A DNA stretch of 64,000 nt from Thalassobaculum_A sp040219615 (GTDB lineage: Bacteria; Pseudomonadota; Alphaproteobacteria; Thalassobaculales; Thalassobaculaceae): contig NZ_JAVJSE010000024.1 of the NCBI RefSeq assembly GCF_040219615.1, forward strand, positions 108,650-172,649. The letters are read 5' to 3'. How positions within the stretch are numbered: position 1 is the stretch's first letter; every line of letters starts with the position of its first letter. A model generated the notes under the pieces. The model was given only the letters and a program-made list of their open reading frames with translations. It did not search any database and had not been told where the DNA came from. Position numbers and translations under genes: made by a program. This document shows positions 51,415-59,096 of this stretch, piece after piece.

Positions 51415-52155
51415 ATGGCCATCATCGCGCTGCGCGGGATCACCCGCCGATTTGCCAGCACCGAGGCGCTCGCGCCGGTTGACCTGACGGTCGAGGACGG
51501 CCGGTTCGTGGCGCTGGTCGGACCGTCCGGCTGCGGCAAGTCGACCCTGCTGCGGCTGGTCGCCGGGCTCGACCGTCCGACCGCCGGCACGGTGTCCGTC
51601 GACGGCCGCCCGGTCGACCGTCCCGGCCCGGAGCGCGGCGTGGTGTTCCAGCAGCCGGCGCTGTTCCCCTGGCTCGACGTCGCCGCCAACATCCGCTTCG
51701 GCCTGGACGAGGCCGGCATGCCGCGGGCCGAGGCCGACCGCCGGGTCGCGGACTGGATCGACGCCGTCGGCCTGCAGGGGTTCGAGCGCGCCCTGCCCGC
51801 CCAGTTGTCCGGCGGCATGGCGCAGCGTGCGGCCCTGGCCCGGGCGCTGGCGCCGGCCCCCGGCACCCTGCTGCTGGACGAGCCGTTCGGCGCGCTCGAC
51901 CGGATCACCCGCAACGAGATGCAGGATCTGCTGGTGCGGGTCCGGCAGGCGACGCCGGCGACCGTGCTGCTGGTCACCCACGATGTCGAGGAGGCGGTCT
52001 ACCTGGCCGACCGGGTGATCGTGCTGTCGCCGCGGCCCGGCCGGATCGTCGCCGACCTGACGGTCGAGCTGCCGGCCCGCAGGATCCGCACCGATCCCGG
52101 CTTCGTCGCCACCCGTGTCCGGGTCGAGGACGCACTCGGCGCGGCCATGGCGTGA
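51415..52155 (+). CDS. Orphan ABC transporter ATPase, NitT/TauT (SsuB-like) family
   Basis: A 246-residue ATP-binding subunit of an importer. Walker A is GPSGCGKST, signature LSGGMAQRAALARAL (the form in sulfonate/nitrate/taurine importers), Walker B LLLDEPFGALD and the switch THDVEEA. GAGGAAG precedes ATG 51415. No permease or binding-protein gene is near: downstream are repeats, then an EamA gene. It is divergent from hutC across the HutC operator, so a role in histidine/urocanate-related uptake with unlinked partners is possible. Partner loss is the other option. Confidence 0.9.
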   Translation: MAIIALRGITRRFASTEALAPVDLTVEDGRFVALVGPSGCGKSTLLRLVAGLDRPTAGTVSVDGRPVDRPGPERGVVFQQPALFPWLDVAANIRFGLDEAGMPRAEADRRVADWIDAVGLQGFERALPAQLSGGMAQRAALARALAPAPGTLLLDEPFGALDRITRNEMQDLLVRVRQATPATVLLVTHDVEEAVYLADRVIVLSPRPGRIVADLTVELPARRIRTDPGFVATRVRVEDALGAAMA

Positions 52156-52161
52156 GGGCGA

Positions 52162-52452
52162 CTTTGGCCAATTGCCGTCGCCCGTCGCTCCGTGGGTTCC
52201 GGAGCCGGGCGCTCGCGCGCCCCCTCCGGAATGACGAGAGTGGGGGTGCGCCGCCCTTCCATTGTCATCCCGGAGGGTCCCGGATCTGGTCCGGGACGGC
52301 TCCGGGACCCACCGAGCGACGGGCGGCGCAGCGGATCGAAGCGATCCCGCGACCACCCGAATTCTCTCCTGTCCCGGTAGCGCCGGGAGAGCAGGAAATT
52401 CCCCGGCGAAGCCGGTGACGCCCGGTCGCCGCCTGCGAACAATTGGCCAAAG
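52162..52452. repeat. 13-bp inverted repeat framing a 291-bp segment
   Basis: CTTTGGCCAATTG at 52162-52174 is repeated exactly in inverse orientation at 52440-52452. Palindromic element B lies between them. The shape suggests a small non-autonomous insertion, but no target-site duplication is clear and no transposase is present. Confidence 0.6.
52192..52312. repeat. Palindromic intergenic element, copy B
   Basis: Arms GTGGGTTCCGGAGCCGG and CGGCTCCGGGACCCAC pair with one mismatch, and pairing extends outward through GCCCGTCGCTC (52180-52190) and GAGCGACGGGC (52314-52324). Side hairpins GCGC-TCGC-GCGC and TCCCGGA-TCTGG-TCCGGGA are present. The inner stem is CCCTCCGGAATGAC with GTCATCCCGGAGGG, one mismatch. 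Confidence 0.85.
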
Positions 52453-52527
52453 CCGAGCTGAGCTCGACTTTGCGCAACCTGCGGCGACACCACCGCCGGT
52501 GTGCGGGCACTGCGGACGCCCCCCATT

Positions 52528-52577
52528 GACGTCATCCCGGATCGGGCCGCCGACGGCGGCACGGAGCCGGGACCCAC
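52528..52577. repeat. Half copy of the palindromic element (copy C)
   Basis: Only the right half is present: GACGTCATCCCGGA, the side hairpin GCCGCC-GAC-GGCGGC and the outer arm GGAGCCGGGACCCAC. The left half is missing, so it cannot form the full fold. Confidence 0.7.
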
Positions 52578-52692
52578 GAAACGGCGGACGGTGACGCGGG
52601 TACCGCGATCCGCCGCGATCGGATAGAGAGGGGATGAAAAAGACCCGAACCCACCGCTCGCCGGCGCGTCCGATGCCGGCCGGGGAGGCACC

Positions 52693-53607
52693 GTGAACAC
52701 GTCGACATCCGGGACCGCGTCGAGCGGGCTGCTCGGCAACGCCTATGTCCTGCTGATCTTCACAACGCTCAGCTGGGGCGGCAACGCGATCGCCGGCCGG
52801 ATCGCGGTAGGCGAGATCTCGCCGCTGCTGCTGACCACCATGCGCTGGGTCGGCGTGGCGATCCTGATCGCGCTGTTCGCGCGGCGGGCGGTGGCCGAGG
52901 CCTGGCCGGTGCTGCGGTCGCGGCTCGGCTTCCTGGCCGCCCTCGGCGCCCTCGGCTTCACCGCCTTCAACGCGCTGTTCTACCTGGCGGCGCAGTCCAC
53001 CGTGGCGATCAACATCGGCATCATCCAGGGCGCCATCCCGGTGTTCGTGATGATCGGCGCCTACATCGTGTTCCGCACCCCGGTGACGGTCGTGCAGGTG
53101 GCGGGCGTCGCGGTCACCATGGTCGGCGTCGCCCTGGTCGCCTCGCATGGCGACCTGTCGATGCTGGCGACCCTGGCCTTCGCCGACGGCGACCTGCTGA
53201 TGATCCTCGCCTGCGCCCTGTATGCCGGCTACACGGTGGCGCTGCGCCGGCGACCGGCGGTGTCGGGGCTGGCGATGTTCTCGGTGCTGGCGATCGCCGC
53301 CCTGGTCAGTTCCCTGCCGCTGCCGGTGATCGAGGCGGTCTCCGGGACGCTGATCTGGCCGAGCGCGGTGGGCTGGGCGGTGCTGGCCTATGTCGTGGTA
53401 TTCCCGTCCTTCGTGGCGCAGATCTGCTTCCTGCGGGCGGTCGACCTGATCGGGCCGGCCCGCGCCGGGCTGTTCGTCAACCTGGTGCCGATCTTCGCCG
53501 CCGGCCTCGGTGTGGTGGTGCTCGGCGAGCAGTTCCAGGTCCATCACGGACTCGCCCTCGGCTTCGTGCTGGGCGGCATCTGGCTGGCGGAGCGGCGGCG
53601 CGCCTAG
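52693..53607 (+). CDS. EamA/DMT family transporter
   Basis: A 304-residue exporter-like membrane protein with ten TM helices in two EamA repeats (SPLLLTTMRWVGVAILIALF in the first; AGLFVNLVPIFAAGLGVVVL and LGEQF in the second). GTG start 52693 has GGGGAGG upstream. The stop codon TAG shares the palindrome CTAG with the stop of the oppositely read neighbour, so the two genes meet exactly end to end. Substrate unknown; family members often export amino acids. Confidence 0.9.
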   Translation: MNTSTSGTASSGLLGNAYVLLIFTTLSWGGNAIAGRIAVGEISPLLLTTMRWVGVAILIALFARRAVAEAWPVLRSRLGFLAALGALGFTAFNALFYLAAQSTVAINIGIIQGAIPVFVMIGAYIVFRTPVTVVQVAGVAVTMVGVALVASHGDLSMLATLAFADGDLLMILACALYAGYTVALRRRPAVSGLAMFSVLAIAALVSSLPLPVIEAVSGTLIWPSAVGWAVLAYVVVFPSFVAQICFLRAVDLIGPARAGLFVNLVPIFAAGLGVVVLGEQFQVHHGLALGFVLGGIWLAERRRA

Positions 53608-54014
53608 GGAGCGGCCACCCAGCGGCGCGCTTCCTCGATGTCGTCGAAGCTGCGGCGTTCCAGGTCGTCCGGGCGCTCGCCCGACGACTGCCAGAGCCGC
53701 AGGATCAGGTGGTTGGCATCGCCCCGGAACACGGCCGCGATCCGGAACGGCCCAGCCGCCCCTGGGCTTGCGACCGACGCCGGGACGTGGCTCGCCCCCT
53801 CCTCGTCATAGGCGCGGACCCGGGTCATGTCCTCGATACGGTAGGCACTGAGGTCGGCGCGACGCAGGTCCCAGAGCAGGCCGCGCTTGCCGGCCCGGAT
53901 CTCGCGCCACGAGATGTCGTCCAGGATCGCCACGATGGCGTCCGCCACCAGCCGGCCGGCAAACTCGATCTCGACATGGGTCGACCGCCGGTCGACGGCG
54001 TAGCGATACTCCAT
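53604..54014 (-). CDS. Small protein of unknown function, possibly STAS/SpoIIAA-like
   Basis: A 136-residue soluble protein. The alternating beta/alpha pattern (THVEIEFAGRLVADAIVAIL; KRGLLWDLRRADLSAYRIED) resembles SpoIIAA/STAS-like fold proteins, but no key phosphorylation serine is obvious. AVFRGDANHLILRLWQ and ERRSFDDIEEARRWVAAP close it. The similarity is weak and only a suggestion. Its stop overlaps that of the EamA gene. It is upstream of another EamA gene on the same strand (that one ends upstream, 80 bp before). Confidence 0.6.
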   Translation of the reverse strand: MEYRYAVDRRSTHVEIEFAGRLVADAIVAILDDISWREIRAGKRGLLWDLRRADLSAYRIEDMTRVRAYDEEGASHVPASVASPGAAGPFRIAAVFRGDANHLILRLWQSSGERPDDLERRSFDDIEEARRWVAAP

Positions 54015-54094
54015 GGCCGCATTCTCGCCGAGCCGCAGCGAACCGTCCGTCGACGGTGTTGCACGCGGCCGACCCGGTCAAGCCCGGCGTCGCG

Positions 54095-55075
54095 TCAGGC
54101 CCTGGCCCGGCCGCGAGCCAGCGCCTGGCGGATCTCGTCGTAGAAGATCTCGCCCAGCACGAAGCCGGTGACGGCGACGATCGCCAGGATCTGGGTGACC
54201 GTGATGTGGCTGCCGAGAATGAAGTAGGCCAGCAGGGCGGCGATCACCGGTTTCAGGAAGAACAGGTAGTTGCCGCGCGCCGGGTCCGGCACGTGACCGA
54301 GGCCCCAGAGCCACAGGATGAAGCCGATGCAGGTGTTCCAGATGCCGAGGGTGACGAGCGCCCAGGCCTGGCCCGGCGGCCGGTCGAACAGGGTCAGCGG
54401 GTCGACCCAGATCCCCCAGGCCACCCCGCAGACGACCCACAGGAACGGCGCCCCGAGCGCGAAGGTGTAGGTGGTCATGCGGATCGCGCCGTAGGTTTTG
54501 ATGTAGGGCCGCACCAGCACCAGGTAGAAGGCGCCGATGAACGCGCAGCCGAGCGCCAGGAGGATGCCGGGCAGGGTGTCGATCTCGCCCTCCACCTTGT
54601 GCAGCACGCCGTCGGTCAGCAGGAACAGGCAGCCCAGGAAGGCGCCGATGCCGGATACGATCTTCGGCGCCGTGACCGGCGTGCCCTCGACTATCCGGGC
54701 GACGAACACCACGAAGATCGGCATGGTCGTGACCAGGGTCGCGACCTGCACCACCGAGGCATAGTCCAGCGCCCAGTGGAACAGGAACTGGCCGAGCGTC
54801 ATGCCGAAGATCGACAGGCCGATCACCGGCACCGGATCCTGGCGCAGCGGCGTGATCAGGTCGCGGCTGCCGCGCTGCGACAGCGCCACCAGCACCAGCG
54901 CGAGCCCGCCGAGGGTGAAGCGCCAGACCGAGACCTCGGCCCCGGCGAGGCCGGTCAGCTTCACCACGAACTCGCTGGAGGCATGGCCGCAGACCCCGGC
55001 GAAGGCCGCGAGATAGGCCAGCCAGACCATGGTCCGACTCATGCCGGCATCCGTGGCGCTCCCGGAACTGCTCAC
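54095..55075 (-). CDS. EamA/DMT family transporter
   Basis: A 326-residue ten-TM exporter-like protein, distinct in sequence from the two other EamA proteins in the window. First repeat: GHASSEFVVKLTGLAGAEVS and VWRFTLGGLALVLVAL; second repeat: FLKPVIAALLAYFILGSHIT. The GTG start 55075 follows GGGAGGAAGATC. It is transcribed away from pyk with 136 bp between starts. Substrate unknown. Confidence 0.9.
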   Translation of the reverse strand: MSSSGSATDAGMSRTMVWLAYLAAFAGVCGHASSEFVVKLTGLAGAEVSVWRFTLGGLALVLVALSQRGSRDLITPLRQDPVPVIGLSIFGMTLGQFLFHWALDYASVVQVATLVTTMPIFVVFVARIVEGTPVTAPKIVSGIGAFLGCLFLLTDGVLHKVEGEIDTLPGILLALGCAFIGAFYLVLVRPYIKTYGAIRMTTYTFALGAPFLWVVCGVAWGIWVDPLTLFDRPPGQAWALVTLGIWNTCIGFILWLWGLGHVPDPARGNYLFFLKPVIAALLAYFILGSHITVTQILAIVAVTGFVLGEIFYDEIRQALARGRARA

Positions 55076-55211
55076 GATCTTCCTCCCATATTCCGTTGCC
55101 TAGCAGACTATCCCGTAGCGGCGGTTCCGCAAGACCGGGCCGACGGTTTCCCGTCGAGCGTCATCAGATCGTCGCTTACGTCGCCGGCACTTCGCGTTTA
55201 GGATCAGCACC

Positions 55212-56627
55212 ATGAGGCGATACCGCTGTACCAAGATCGTGGCCACCCTCGGCCCGGCAAGCTCCACGGAAGAGAGCATCCGCGCGCTGTTCGAGGCAGG
55301 CGTGGACGTCTTCCGCTTCAACTTCAGCCACGGCACCCATGCCGACCATCAGGCGCGCTTCGACATCGTGCGCGGCCTGGAGGCCGAAACCGGCCGGCCG
55401 ATCTCGGTAATGGCCGACCTGCAGGGGCCGAAGCTTAGGGTCGGGACCTTTCCGGGCGGGCCGATCCGCCTGGAGACCGGTGCCCGCTTCCGGCTGGAAC
55501 TGAAGCAGGCCCCCGGCACGGCGGAGCGGGCGACCCTGCCGCATCCCGAGATCTTCGCGGCCATAGGGCCCGGCACCGACCTGTTGCTGGACGACGGCAA
55601 GGTGCGGCTGCGGGTCGTCAAGTGCGGCAAGGACTTCGCCGATACCGAGGTGATCACCGGCGGGCCGCTGTCGGACCGCAAGGGCGTGAACGTGCCGAAC
55701 GCGGTGCTGCCGCTCTCGGCGCTGACCGACAAGGACCGCAAGGACCTGCGCTTCGCCCTCGACATGGGGGCCGACTGGATCGCACTGAGCTTCGTGCAGC
55801 GTCCCGAGGACGTGGCCGAGGCGCGGCGGCTGATCGCAGGGCGGGCGGCGGTGCTGGTCAAGCTCGAGAAGCCGGCCGGGATCGACCAGCTCGACGCGAT
55901 CGTCGAGATTTCCGACGCCGTGATGGTGGCGCGCGGCGACCTCGGCGTCGAGTTGCCGCCGGAGCGGGTGCCGCCGCTGCAGAAGCGGATCGTGAGAACC
56001 TGCCGGGCCATGGGCAAGCCGGTGATCGTCGCCACCCAGATGCTGGATTCCATGGTCGCCGCACCTGCCCCGACCCGTGCCGAGGCGTCCGACGTGGCGA
56101 CCGCGGTGTACGATTCGGCCGACGCCGTCATGCTGTCGGCCGAGACCGCCTCGGGGGAGTACCCGATCGAAGCCGTGGTGATGATGAACAAGATCATCAC
56201 CAACGTCGAAAGCGACTCCTACTACCTGGCGCATGTGCACGCCGAGCACCCGACGCCCGAGGGCACGGTGTCGGACGCCATCACCCTGGCGGCCCGCGAG
56301 GTCGCCGAGAGCATCAAGGCGCGCTGCATCATCACCTACACCACCTCCGGGTCGACCACCCTGCGCGCCTCGCGCGAGCGCCCGACGGTGCCGATCCTGT
56401 GCATCACCTCCAGCCTCGCGACCGCCCGCCGGCTGGCCATGGCGTGGGGCGTCCACGCGGTCCACATGGCCGAGGAGCAGCGGTTCTCCGCCGTGGTCCA
56501 GCGCGCCACCGAGATCGCCAAGCGCGACGAGTTCGGCGACAGCGGCGACAAGGTGGTGATCACCGCCGGAGTCCCGATGGGCACCCCGGGATCGACCAAC
56601 GTGCTGCGCGTCGAGCGGATTCCGTAA
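55212..56627 (+). CDS. pyk: Pyruvate kinase
   Basis: Makes pyruvate and ATP from phosphoenolpyruvate and ADP, the last step of glycolysis. The 471 residues match bacterial type. Seen: RCTKIVATLGPASST-like TKIVATLGPASSTEESIRAL, FNFSHGTHADHQARFD, VLVKLEKPAGIDQLDAIVEI (Lys, Mg2+ site), SDAVMVARGDLGVELP and VIVATQMLDSMVAAPAPTRA. The C-terminal domain has TYTTSGSTTLRASRERPTVP. Single gene with a long palindromic element (copy D) 22 bp after the stop. Confidence 0.98.
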   Translation: MRRYRCTKIVATLGPASSTEESIRALFEAGVDVFRFNFSHGTHADHQARFDIVRGLEAETGRPISVMADLQGPKLRVGTFPGGPIRLETGARFRLELKQAPGTAERATLPHPEIFAAIGPGTDLLLDDGKVRLRVVKCGKDFADTEVITGGPLSDRKGVNVPNAVLPLSALTDKDRKDLRFALDMGADWIALSFVQRPEDVAEARRLIAGRAAVLVKLEKPAGIDQLDAIVEISDAVMVARGDLGVELPPERVPPLQKRIVRTCRAMGKPVIVATQMLDSMVAAPAPTRAEASDVATAVYDSADAVMLSAETASGEYPIEAVVMMNKIITNVESDSYYLAHVHAEHPTPEGTVSDAITLAAREVAESIKARCIITYTTSGSTTLRASRERPTVPILCITSSLATARRLAMAWGVHAVHMAEEQRFSAVVQRATEIAKRDEFGDSGDKVVITAGVPMGTPGSTNVLRVERIP

Positions 56628-56649
56628 GCGTCCTGCGACCGGTCACTCC

Positions 56650-56775
56650 GTGGGTTCCGGATCGGTCCCGCCGGTGGCGGTCCCGTCCGGAATGACGACT
56701 GAGTAAAAGTCGGGCCCCGCATTTCTGTCGTCATTCCGGACGGGCGCGCAACGGCGTGACCGATCCGGAACCCAC
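56650..56775. repeat. Palindromic intergenic element, copy D
   Basis: Arms GTGGGTTCCGGATCGG and CCGATCCGGAACCCAC pair perfectly (16 bp), and the inner stem CCCGTCCGGAATGACGAC with GTCGTCATTCCGGACGGG also pairs perfectly (18 bp). The bases that differ from the other copies are changed on both arms at once. It sits between pyk and the next gene and could stop transcription of pyk. Confidence 0.9.
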
Positions 56776-56891
56776 GGCGCGACGTGACCCACCGGCTGGC
56801 CCCATGGGTTTCGCAGCCAGTGGCTCTACGCCCGGCCGCCCCGCCTCCGCATCCTGCGCGCCAATCAACGAGGCCTTGTGGAGAACCCGCC

Positions 56892-57722
56892 ATGTCCCAG
56901 TCCGTCGCCGCCAGGCGCGCCGCGTTCCGTAAACTTCACGAGAGCGGCTGCTTCGTCATTCCCAACCCCTGGGACGTCGGCTCGGCGGTCATGCTGCAGC
57001 AGCTCGGCTTCAAGGCGCTGGCGTCGACCAGCGCCGGCATGGCCTGGATGCTCGGCCGGCCCGACAACGGGGTGACCCGCGACGACGTGCTGGCCCATCT
57101 GCGCGATCTGGTCGCCGCCGTCGACCTGCCGGTCAACGCCGACTACGAGAACGCCTTCGCCGACGATCCGGACGGGGTCGCCGCCAGCATCGCGGCGGCG
57201 TGCGACACCGGGATCGCCGGGGTCTCGATCGAGGACTCGACCGGCAGGCCGGACGCCCCGCTCTACGACTTCGACCTCGCGGTGGCCCGGGTCGCGGCGG
57301 CCCGCGCCGCAATCGACCGGACCGGCGGCGACGTGCTGCTGACCGCGCGCTCCGAGGGTTTCCTGGTCGGCCGGCCGGACCTGGACGAGACCGTCCGCCG
57401 CCTGAAGGCGTTCTCGGCGGCCGGCGCCGACTGCCTGTATGCCCCCGGCATCGGCGAGGACGCGCAGATCGCCGCGGTCGTGCAGGCGGTGGCGCCGAAG
57501 CCGGTGAACATCCTGACCATGGGCCGGCCGGTGGCCGAGCTGGCCGCGCTCGGCGCACGCCGGATCAGCGTCGGCGGCGCCCTCGCCCGTGCCGCCTATG
57601 GCGGGTTCCTGCGCGCCGCCCGCGAGATCGCCGGCGACGGCACCTTCGCCGCCCTGAAGGAGGGCGCGCCGGGCCGCGAACTCAACGGCTTCTTCGCCGA
57701 CCGCAGGGACCGGCGCGGCTGA
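56892..57722 (+). CDS. PEP mutase / isocitrate lyase family enzyme
   Basis: A 276-residue alpha/beta-barrel enzyme of the phosphonomutase/ICL superfamily. Seen: NPWDVGSAVMLQQLGFKALA, STSAGMAWMLGRPDNGVTRD, the metal site VNADYENAFADDP, and GVSIEDSTG. The KKCGH loop of true isocitrate lyase is absent, so the reaction is not isocitrate cleavage; oxaloacetate decarboxylase or a C-C/C-P bond enzyme is possible. ATG 56892 has GGAGA upstream. No phosphonate genes are near. Next is pncA, 108 bp downstream. Confidence 0.85.
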   Translation: MSQSVAARRAAFRKLHESGCFVIPNPWDVGSAVMLQQLGFKALASTSAGMAWMLGRPDNGVTRDDVLAHLRDLVAAVDLPVNADYENAFADDPDGVAASIAAACDTGIAGVSIEDSTGRPDAPLYDFDLAVARVAAARAAIDRTGGDVLLTARSEGFLVGRPDLDETVRRLKAFSAAGADCLYAPGIGEDAQIAAVVQAVAPKPVNILTMGRPVAELAALGARRISVGGALARAAYGGFLRAAREIAGDGTFAALKEGAPGRELNGFFADRRDRRG

Positions 57723-57830
57723 CCGAATGCCCGCCGGCCGGGAAGTAGTCGTTTTCCCGGTTGAATTGTCGCCGCCGATGACGACCATGACCCTTCCGCC
57801 CGCAGTCCGCCCGCGTTGCTGGAGTCGTCC

Positions 57831-58454
57831 ATGGCCGCCCGAGACACCGAGATCCTGATCGTCGTCGACGTGCAGAACGACTTCTGCCCGGGCGGCGCGC
57901 TGGCGGTCCCGGAAGGCGACGCGGTGGTGCCCGTCGTCAACCGGCTGGCCGGCCGCTTCGCGCACCGGATCCTGACCCAGGACTGGCATCCGGCCGGCCA
58001 CTCGTCCTTCGCCACCTCGCACGACGGCAGGGCACCGTTCGAGACCGCCGAGATGCCCTACGGCACCCAGGTGCTGTGGCCCGACCACTGTGTGCAGGGC
58101 TCGGCCGGGGCGGCGTTCCACCCGGACCTGCAGGTCGACGGGGCCGACCTGATCATCCGCAAGGGCTTCCGGTCGGCGATCGACTCCTATTCGGCGTTCT
58201 TCGAGAACGACAGGAAGACCCCGACCGGGCTGGCCGGCTACCTGCGCGACCGCGGCTTCGACACGGTCGTGATGGCCGGGCTGGCGACCGATTTCTGCGT
58301 CGCCTACTCCGCCCTCGACGCCCGCCGGCTCGGCTTCGCCACCACCGTGGTCGTCGACGCCTGCCGGGGCATCGACCTGAACGGCTCGCTGGACGCAGCG
58401 CTGAAGGAGATGGCGGCGGCCGGGGTGGCGCTCTCGCAAGCCGCGACACTGTAG
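57831..58454 (+). CDS. pncA: Nicotinamidase
   Basis: Hydrolyses nicotinamide to nicotinate for NAD salvage. The 207 residues contain the full catalytic triad: Asp13 in LIVVDVQNDFCPGGAL, Lys in ADLIIRKGF and Cys in AGLATDFCVAYSA. The metal site is in LTQDWHPAGHSSF. ATG 57831 has GGAG 7 bp upstream; an in-frame TTG at 57816 is less likely. A hemerythrin-like gene follows on the same strand after 138 bp. Confidence 0.95.
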   Translation: MAARDTEILIVVDVQNDFCPGGALAVPEGDAVVPVVNRLAGRFAHRILTQDWHPAGHSSFATSHDGRAPFETAEMPYGTQVLWPDHCVQGSAGAAFHPDLQVDGADLIIRKGFRSAIDSYSAFFENDRKTPTGLAGYLRDRGFDTVVMAGLATDFCVAYSALDARRLGFATTVVVDACRGIDLNGSLDAALKEMAAAGVALSQAATL

Positions 58455-58592
58455 CGCGGTTCACACGGGACGAGGGCATCCCCACCTATGGCGGGAACGA
58501 GGGTGGCCGCGCGCGGTTGTCGCGACGGTGCCGTACCGCCATGCCGGGCCCGGCAATCCAGGTGGACGCTCGCCCTCGAGAGGAGTCCCGAC

Positions 58593-59033
58593 ATGCCCTG
58601 CGTGTTCCTGCTGTTCAATACCCAACACTCCCGCCTGCTCGAGGCCGCGCAGGAGTTGGCCTACGCCGCCGCGGCGGAGAACGACGACTGGACCGATCAG
58701 TTGTACAGGTTCCGGCGATCCCTGGTTCACCACGATCGGATGGAGCGCGAGGTTCTGCGCGAGCTCGGCGCCCGGACCGCTCCCGACGAACTGAGCGCGG
58801 CGTTCGACCAGGTCATGGCGAGCCGGAACGGCGCGACCGCGGAAGCGGTCGCCGCCGCCGCGCGCAAGATCGGCCGGATCATCGAGGATCATGCGCTCGC
58901 CCAGGAGACCGGCCTGTTCCCGACCCTCACCGAACGCCACCCCCTGACCCTGCGCCACCAGTTGGGCACCCGTTACTTCCTCAGCGGCAAGAACCGCTGG
59001 CAGGACGAGGGCGCGTCGCCGGCCGCGGCCTGA
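58593..59033 (+). CDS. Hemerythrin-like (HHE) protein
   Basis: A 146-residue four-helix protein with spaced His/Glu positions of the HHE type: NTQHSRLLEAA, SLVHHDRMEREVLRELG and IIEDHALAQETGLFPTL. Such proteins bind a di-iron centre and deal with oxygen, nitric oxide or iron. The ligand set looks near complete but I could not align it exactly. GAGGAG lies upstream of ATG 58593. It converges on metY (64 bp gap). The assignment is moderate. Confidence 0.68.
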   Translation: MPCVFLLFNTQHSRLLEAAQELAYAAAAENDDWTDQLYRFRRSLVHHDRMEREVLRELGARTAPDELSAAFDQVMASRNGATAEAVAAAARKIGRIIEDHALAQETGLFPTLTERHPLTLRHQLGTRYFLSGKNRWQDEGASPAAA

Positions 59034-59096
59034 GCGCCGCTGGCCGGCGGGAGCGACGACCGCCCCCGCCGGTATCGGAATCGCGGCGACCCGACG

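Larger units (their letters stand above)
52156..52692. other. Gene-free mosaic region of nested repeats
   Basis: A 537-bp gap that holds no convincing gene. It contains a 13-bp inverted repeat framing 291 bp, the palindromic element copy B inside that frame, an 11-bp-arm hairpin right after it (52450-52472: AAAGCCGAGCT-G-AGCTCGACTTT, one mismatch) and half element C further on. The downstream EamA gene begins at 52693 with GGGGAGG upstream. Confidence 0.75.

Noticed and set aside
57816..57831. TTG start for nicotinamidase
   Set aside because: ATG 57831 has a GGAG site at good distance, and the five extra residues are not typical.
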